Positions 39,203-43,098 of a stretch of 43,098 nucleotides of DNA are shown one piece after another. The notes under the pieces were generated by a model, which saw only the letters and a program-made list of their open reading frames with translations, ran no database searches and had not been told where the DNA came from. A program made the translations under genes and the position numbers. The stretch lies in assembly GCA_002490315.1 (NCBI GenBank), contig DLKG01000048.1, positions 1-43,098 on the forward strand, read 5' to 3'. The DNA comes from Prevotella sp. UBA7594 (GTDB lineage: Bacteria > Bacteroidota > Bacteroidia > Bacteroidales > Bacteroidaceae). The first letter of the stretch is position 1. Each line of letters opens with the position of its first letter.

Positions 39203-40170
39203 TGAACTTCATAAAGCAATTATTCGCTATTGAGCGCAAGCCGCTGCGCGGACTCATGGCCCTTGAATGGCTTGTCCTCGGCTACACGCTGCTGACGCTG
39301 CTCATAGCGCTCTTCACATATACCACGCTGCCCAACCCCGAAGCCATCGTTTGGGGACGTGTGCGCATCGTGGCGATGACTGCCGCCTTGTGGGTGGCTT
39401 ACAGACTCGTGCCCTGTCGGCTGACGCGCTGCGTGAGAGTGGTGGCGCAGATGTCGCTGCTTGCATGGTGGTACCCCGACACCTACGAGCTCAACCGCCT
39501 CTTCCCCAATCTCGACCACGTGTTCTGCCGTGCCGAGCAATCGCTCTTCGGCTTCCAACCCTCGCTGTCGTTCGCGTCCACATTCTCATGGGCACCCATC
39601 AGCGAACTGATGAGCATGGGCTACACCAGCTACTATCCGATGATAGCCCTCACCGTCTTCTTCTACTTCTGCTTCCGCTACGCCGAGTTTGAGCGTGCGG
39701 CGTTCATCGTCCTCGCTTCTTTCTTCCTCTATTATCTCATCTTCATCTTCGTCCCCGTGGCAGGCCCGACGTTCTATTTCAAGGCTGTGGGCACGAGCAC
39801 CGTGCTCAACGGTGTCTTCCCCGCCCTCGGCGACTACTTCAACACCCATCAGGAATGTCTGCCGACGCCCGGCTACACCGACGGATTCTTCTACGAGCTC
39901 GTTGAGGAGGCGAAGGCGGCAGGCGAACGCCCTACGGCTGCCTTCCCCTCGTCGCACGTCGGAGTGGCGACGGTGTGCATGTGGCTCGCCGCACACACGC
40001 GCAATCGACGTATGCTTGTCGTCATGGCGCCATTCTATTTCTTCCTCTGCCTCTCCACTGTCTACATTCAGGCCCACTATGCCATCGACGCCATCGCCGG
40101 ACTCATCTCCGGCACTGTCTTCTATTTCGCGCTGCTGTGGGCTACGGAGGGGATGAAGACGAAGTGTTAG
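39202..40170 (+). CDS. PAP2-superfamily membrane phosphatase or phosphotransferase (IPC-synthase-like)
   Basis: Polytopic membrane protein of 322 residues with about six hydrophobic segments. The PAP2 phosphatase signature is visible: GERPTAAFPSSHVG with His252, and STVYIQAHYAIDAIAGL with His292 and Asp296, the charge-relay pair of the family. The late catalytic site, the GYTSYYP and PVAGPTFYF segments and the size recall the PAP2_3 group, which includes Aur1-like inositol phosphorylceramide synthases; Bacteroidetes make sphingolipids. A simple lipid phosphatase (undecaprenyl or phosphatidate type) remains possible. Its start codon abuts the heptamer array. The downstream GT2 gene begins 26 bp after its stop. 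Confidence 0.85.
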   Translation: MNFIKQLFAIERKPLRGLMALEWLVLGYTLLTLLIALFTYTTLPNPEAIVWGRVRIVAMTAALWVAYRLVPCRLTRCVRVVAQMSLLAWWYPDTYELNRLFPNLDHVFCRAEQSLFGFQPSLSFASTFSWAPISELMSMGYTSYYPMIALTVFFYFCFRYAEFERAAFIVLASFFLYYLIFIFVPVAGPTFYFKAVGTSTVLNGVFPALGDYFNTHQECLPTPGYTDGFFYELVEEAKAAGERPTAAFPSSHVGVATVCMWLAAHTRNRRMLVVMAPFYFFLCLSTVYIQAHYAIDAIAGLISGTVFYFALLWATEGMKTKC

Positions 40171-40196
40171 ATGTTAAAAATGTTGAGTGATTTCAG

Positions 40197-41261
40197 ATGA
40201 AGAAAAATATGACAATATCCGTGGTGATGTGCACCTACAACGGAGCATCGCGCCACCTCGACGAGCAACTCGACTCGCTCTTCTCCCAGACGCTCTTGCC
40301 CGACGAGATAATAGTGCAGGACGACTGCTCTTCTGACGACACGCCCCGCCTCCTGCGTGCCTACGCCGACAAGGCGCCGGCGGGCACCGTGATGCGTGTC
40401 TTCCGCAACGACAGGCAGCAGGGCATCAACCGCAATTTCTTCTCTGCCATGCGCCGTGCCACCTCCCGGCTTATCGCCGTGTGCGATCAGGACGATATAT
40501 GGTTGCCGGCGAAACTGGAGGAGCAGGTTTCTGCCATCGGCGACAAGCTCATGTGTGTCTGCCGCTCGGAGCCTTTCTCCGAGACGGGGGCTCCCGTGCG
40601 TTGCGACCGACGCCTCCCCAACTGCAATCTCCTGCGCCTCTTCTATGCCTCCATGATGGGCCATTGCCAGATGTTCAGGCGCGAGCTGCTCGACGTGCTG
40701 CCCTCTGAGGACGAGTGCACGGAGATTTTCCGGCGCACGTGCTACGACGTGATGACTGCCACTGCAGCTGCCGCGCTCGACAGCATTGTGCTGCTCGACC
40801 GCTTCCTCGTGCGCCAGCGCCGCTACGACGGGGCTGCCACTTACGTGCGCTACGATGCCCATCGCACGCGCTCTGCCGACAACGCTCTCTTCATGGCATG
40901 GTATGGCGTGCGCCACTATCGAGCCGTGAAGCCCTGGATGAACGCCCACTTCGAGGCGCGGAGGAGCTTCCTCGAATGGGTATGGCGCAAGGCTGTGACG
41001 CTCAAACACGCAATGCCGCCCTCGCCTGACGCTCCGTCATATTCCGTCGACAATGCTTGGCTCTCCGACGGATTGCGCCTCCTCGACTGCGAATGTCGTC
41101 ATGGCATGGCTGCCTTCTTCGGACTCCTGCGGATGTACATGAAGCATCGCCACCACATCTTCTACACCTACGAGAAAGACCCTGCGGCAATGCTACGCGC
41201 CTTGCTCCATCCTTTCATGCAGATTTACAACTACAGCTATCTCGTCGGAAAGAAATACTGA
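40197..41261 (+). CDS. Family 2 glycosyltransferase
   Basis: GT-A-fold glycosyltransferase of 354 residues, probably at the inner face of the cytoplasmic membrane. ISVVMCTYNGASRHLDEQLDS (7-27) is the classical GT2 start. Next come DEIIVQDDCSSDDT (36-49, nucleotide-sugar binding), GINRNFFSAMRRA, and AVCDQDDIWLPAKLEEQ (95-111), where Asp97, 99 and 100 form the metal-binding motif typical of rhamnosyl- and other hexosyltransferases of O-antigen and capsule loci. The C-terminal part is basic with Trp/Tyr-rich helices. The sugar is unknown. It lies between the PAP2 and GT4 genes with short gaps (26 and 39 bp), consistent with one operon. Confidence 0.92.
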   Translation: MKKNMTISVVMCTYNGASRHLDEQLDSLFSQTLLPDEIIVQDDCSSDDTPRLLRAYADKAPAGTVMRVFRNDRQQGINRNFFSAMRRATSRLIAVCDQDDIWLPAKLEEQVSAIGDKLMCVCRSEPFSETGAPVRCDRRLPNCNLLRLFYASMMGHCQMFRRELLDVLPSEDECTEIFRRTCYDVMTATAAAALDSIVLLDRFLVRQRRYDGAATYVRYDAHRTRSADNALFMAWYGVRHYRAVKPWMNAHFEARRSFLEWVWRKAVTLKHAMPPSPDAPSYSVDNAWLSDGLRLLDCECRHGMAAFFGLLRMYMKHRHHIFYTYEKDPAAMLRALLHPFMQIYNYSYLVGKKY

Positions 41262-41300
41262 CTCTCTTCTTCTTCAACTCATTCCCTGAATCCATCCAAA

Positions 41301-42407
41301 ATGAAGGTCTACTTCTACCATACTCAGAACATACAATACTGCCTCCGCCGAATGGCTGACGGGGAGTTTCCCTCGCATTTCCTCTATGGAGCCTGCCATT
41401 TGGAGGAGAACGGCGTCGGCGTCGTCTTCCATCGCTCGCCGCGCAAGACCCATTCGCGCCTTGCCACTGCCTTGCTGACGGCATGGCGTGTGCTGACCTG
41501 CCGCGAGCATTTCGACGCCGTTTACGCCACTCACTATAAGGGACTCGAGCTGATTGTGCTCCTGCGCGCCCTGCGCCTCTTCCGCAAGCCCGTCATCGTG
41601 TGGCATCACCAGCCCATAGTGACGCCCAAGAGCCGCTTGCGCGAATGGGGCGGACGCCTGTTCTATCGTGGTTTCGACCGACTGTTCTTTTTCTCCCAAA
41701 AGCTCGTTGACGACTCCCTGCACTCGCCGAAGGCACGCCCCGACCGCCTTACAGTCGGCCACTGGGGCGCCGACCTTGCCTTCTACGACAGGATAAAGGA
41801 GTCGGTGGGGCGACAGCGCATTGCCGGCAACCATTCGGCTGACTCCTCTCCACGACAGTTCACCTTCATCGCCACGGGCAAGGAACAGCGCGATCAGCCG
41901 ACGCTCATCGAGGCGTTCAACCGCGCACACTTGCCGCTGCGCCTATACATAGGCATCAATCCCGACCCGAAAGTGCCCAATCCGAATCTCGACGCCGTGC
42001 AGCGTTGCCATCCGGCTGACAACATCGACGTGCAGAAGATATGCGGACTGCTCCCCTATGAGATAGCTTGCGACGTGGCGAAGGCAGACTGCGTAGTGAT
42101 TTGCTGCCACCCGACGCGCTACACAGCCGGACTCACCACTGTCGTTGAGGCTCTTGCTCTCGGCCTTCCTATAATATGCAGCCGCAATCCGCAGATACCC
42201 GTCGACTTCGACCGTGAAGCCTGCGGCATCTCTGTCGCCTATGGTGATGTGGCGGGATGGCAACGTGCCATTGAGTTCATGGCGACCCATCCCGACGAGG
42301 CACGCGCGATGGGGCAGCGCGGACGCCAACTTGCCGAGACGATGTTCAACGATGTGAAATGCGCGCGTGAAGTGGCGGCTGTCATAAAGTCGTGCTTTGA
42401 GAAATAA
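41301..42407 (+). CDS. Family 4 (GT-B) glycosyltransferase
   Basis: GT-B-fold glycosyltransferase of 368 residues. The C-terminal half carries the GT4/Glycos_transf_1 pattern: FTFIATGKEQRDQPTLIEAFNRA, then VQKICGLLPYEIACDVAKADCVVICCHPTRYTAGLTTVVEALALGLPIICSR, in which the E of VVEALALGLP is the donor-binding glutamate. GISVAYGDVAGWQRAI and MGQRGRQLAETMF follow. The N-terminal half (YATHYKGLELIVLLRAL, VIVWHHQP) fits the acceptor domain. Substrates are unknown. It is the last gene of the epimerase-PAP2-GT2-GT4 run. No clear terminator is seen after it. Confidence 0.92.
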   Translation: MKVYFYHTQNIQYCLRRMADGEFPSHFLYGACHLEENGVGVVFHRSPRKTHSRLATALLTAWRVLTCREHFDAVYATHYKGLELIVLLRALRLFRKPVIVWHHQPIVTPKSRLREWGGRLFYRGFDRLFFFSQKLVDDSLHSPKARPDRLTVGHWGADLAFYDRIKESVGRQRIAGNHSADSSPRQFTFIATGKEQRDQPTLIEAFNRAHLPLRLYIGINPDPKVPNPNLDAVQRCHPADNIDVQKICGLLPYEIACDVAKADCVVICCHPTRYTAGLTTVVEALALGLPIICSRNPQIPVDFDREACGISVAYGDVAGWQRAIEFMATHPDEARAMGQRGRQLAETMFNDVKCAREVAAVIKSCFEK

Positions 42408-42650
42408 AAAAACACGCATCGGCTTATTGCAAACTTAGTTTTATTCACGTTACTTGCGTGGCTGCAGCCTGCGCAAGCCCAGGGCTTATTGTCGGATATT
42501 TGCATCTCTTGTTGCCTAAAACTGCCTTCTGAACAGACCGAATAGCCCCTTGGCGTATTTTTTCGCAGTTTTGGATGTGCAGGCGAAAGGTGCTGTGCGT
42601 CAGCTATTTGCCGGAGTTGATGCTTCGGTGTGCAATGTCGAGCGCAACTG

Positions 42651-42716
42651 AAGCGCCACTTTAGGGAGGCTAAAGCGCCGCTTCAGCAACGAAGAAGCGC
42701 CATTTCAGCAACGAAG
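42651..42716 (+). repeat. 22-bp tandem repeat, 3 copies plus decayed units
   Basis: Units start at 42651, 42673 and 42695; each begins AAGCGCC, and the last two end in CAGCAACGAAG. Further AAGC-headed segments at 42717, 42742 and 42761 have irregular spacing (25 and 19 bp). Confidence 0.85.
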
Positions 42717-43017
42717 AAGCACTACTTTATGTGGCATGTAGAAGCGTTTTGGAAGTAGAAAAGCGCGGAAAGTGGGATTGTTTATGCCCGAATCACTGCC
42801 GCTCAGAGCAATCATTGCCGCTCATCCTGCAGCCCGACAATCTAAAACGCAAAAAACTTTTGTAACACTTTTTTACTCCATATACAATATTTGCTTTCCC
42901 CTCCCGTGGCTCCCTCTGCAGGAGAGTTTAACTCAAGTTCTCAAGTTTCTGATTTAACTTAATTGGCTGCGCTCGGCCCTGCCGCTTGCTTTAGTAAGAA
43001 AGCCATAAAGCTCGTAG

Positions 43018-43078
43018 CCCAGGGCATCGCCCTGGGTACAACGATTTTGAAGCAAAACGCCCTACCTTTCTGGGCGTT
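43018..43078. repeat. REP-like double hairpin
   Basis: CCCAGGGC-ATC-GCCCTGGG (43018-43036) is followed after 19 bp by AACGCCC/GGGCGTT (43056-43062 with 43072-43078). Paired GC-rich palindromes like this are typical of interspersed REP elements, some of which are mobilised by RAYT transposases; none is in the window. Confidence 0.6.
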
Positions 43079-43098
43079 GGCTTGTTATGTTTTCATTG

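Larger units (their letters stand above)
42408..43098. other. Non-coding 691-bp stretch at the window end
   Basis: No convincing gene. It contains a 22-bp tandem array (42651-42716, with decayed AAGC-headed units continuing to about 42766) and a REP-like pair of hairpins near the edge (43018-43078). A 61-codon frame at 42772-42957 lacks any protein-like feature. Confidence 0.6.

Noticed and set aside
42772..42957. A 61-codon frame near the window end
   Set aside because: No promoter consensus, no domain and repeat-derived surroundings; probably chance.

Overview
The window reads as chromosomal DNA of a Bacteroidales bacterium, most likely Prevotellaceae (the family is inference). Direct evidence is a SusC/SusD pair, TAnnTTTG promoter elements with TTTG-like boxes 19 bp upstream, A-rich leaders in place of Shine-Dalgarno sites, type IX secretion-like C-terminal domains, and the Bacteroidetes pair rsmD-DUF3822. 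Genes are fairly GC-rich. The spaces between them are AT-rich and unusually full of short tandem and palindromic repeats.

Layout. 2-8047: rpoB (5' end outside the window) and rpoC, ended by a strong terminator. 8303-12888: cell-envelope genes, namely a large lipoprotein, a YiiX-like NlpC/P60 lipoprotein, a DUF4878-like lipoprotein and an M23-LysM peptidase, with a repeat-rich gap at 10991-11940. 13102-14381 (minus): rsmD and a DUF3822 gene. 14550-15563: a GT-A glycosyltransferase.

15737-32165 is the centrepiece: a polysaccharide-utilisation-like locus with three large secreted proteins of the GH85 endo-beta-N-acetylglucosaminidase type around one SusC/SusD pair. Each keeps an N-x-E catalytic motif and ends in a T9SS-type sorting domain. 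The suggested scheme is surface release of N-glycans from glycoproteins followed by SusCD uptake. No exo-glycosidase (such as GH92 or GH20) and no regulator lies in the window, so the locus would be release-and-import only. The third GH85 protein is divergent and has its own promoter and terminator.

32775-37836 (minus): rnr, a DJ-1/YajL-type gene and recG, probably one transcription unit. 37991-42407 (plus): an NAD-dependent epimerase, a PAP2-family membrane enzyme, a GT2 and a GT4 glycosyltransferase, probably a glycolipid or surface-glycan unit. The gap between epimerase and PAP2 is one uninterrupted heptanucleotide tandem array. 42408-43098 has no convincing gene but holds a 22-bp tandem array and a REP-like double hairpin.

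The most unusual features are the GH85-only SusCD locus, the stop-to-start heptamer array (38993-39202), the duplicated 25-bp-unit element (32317-32733), three unrelated 22-bp intergenic arrays, and a perfect 33-bp inverted repeat (11120-11230).
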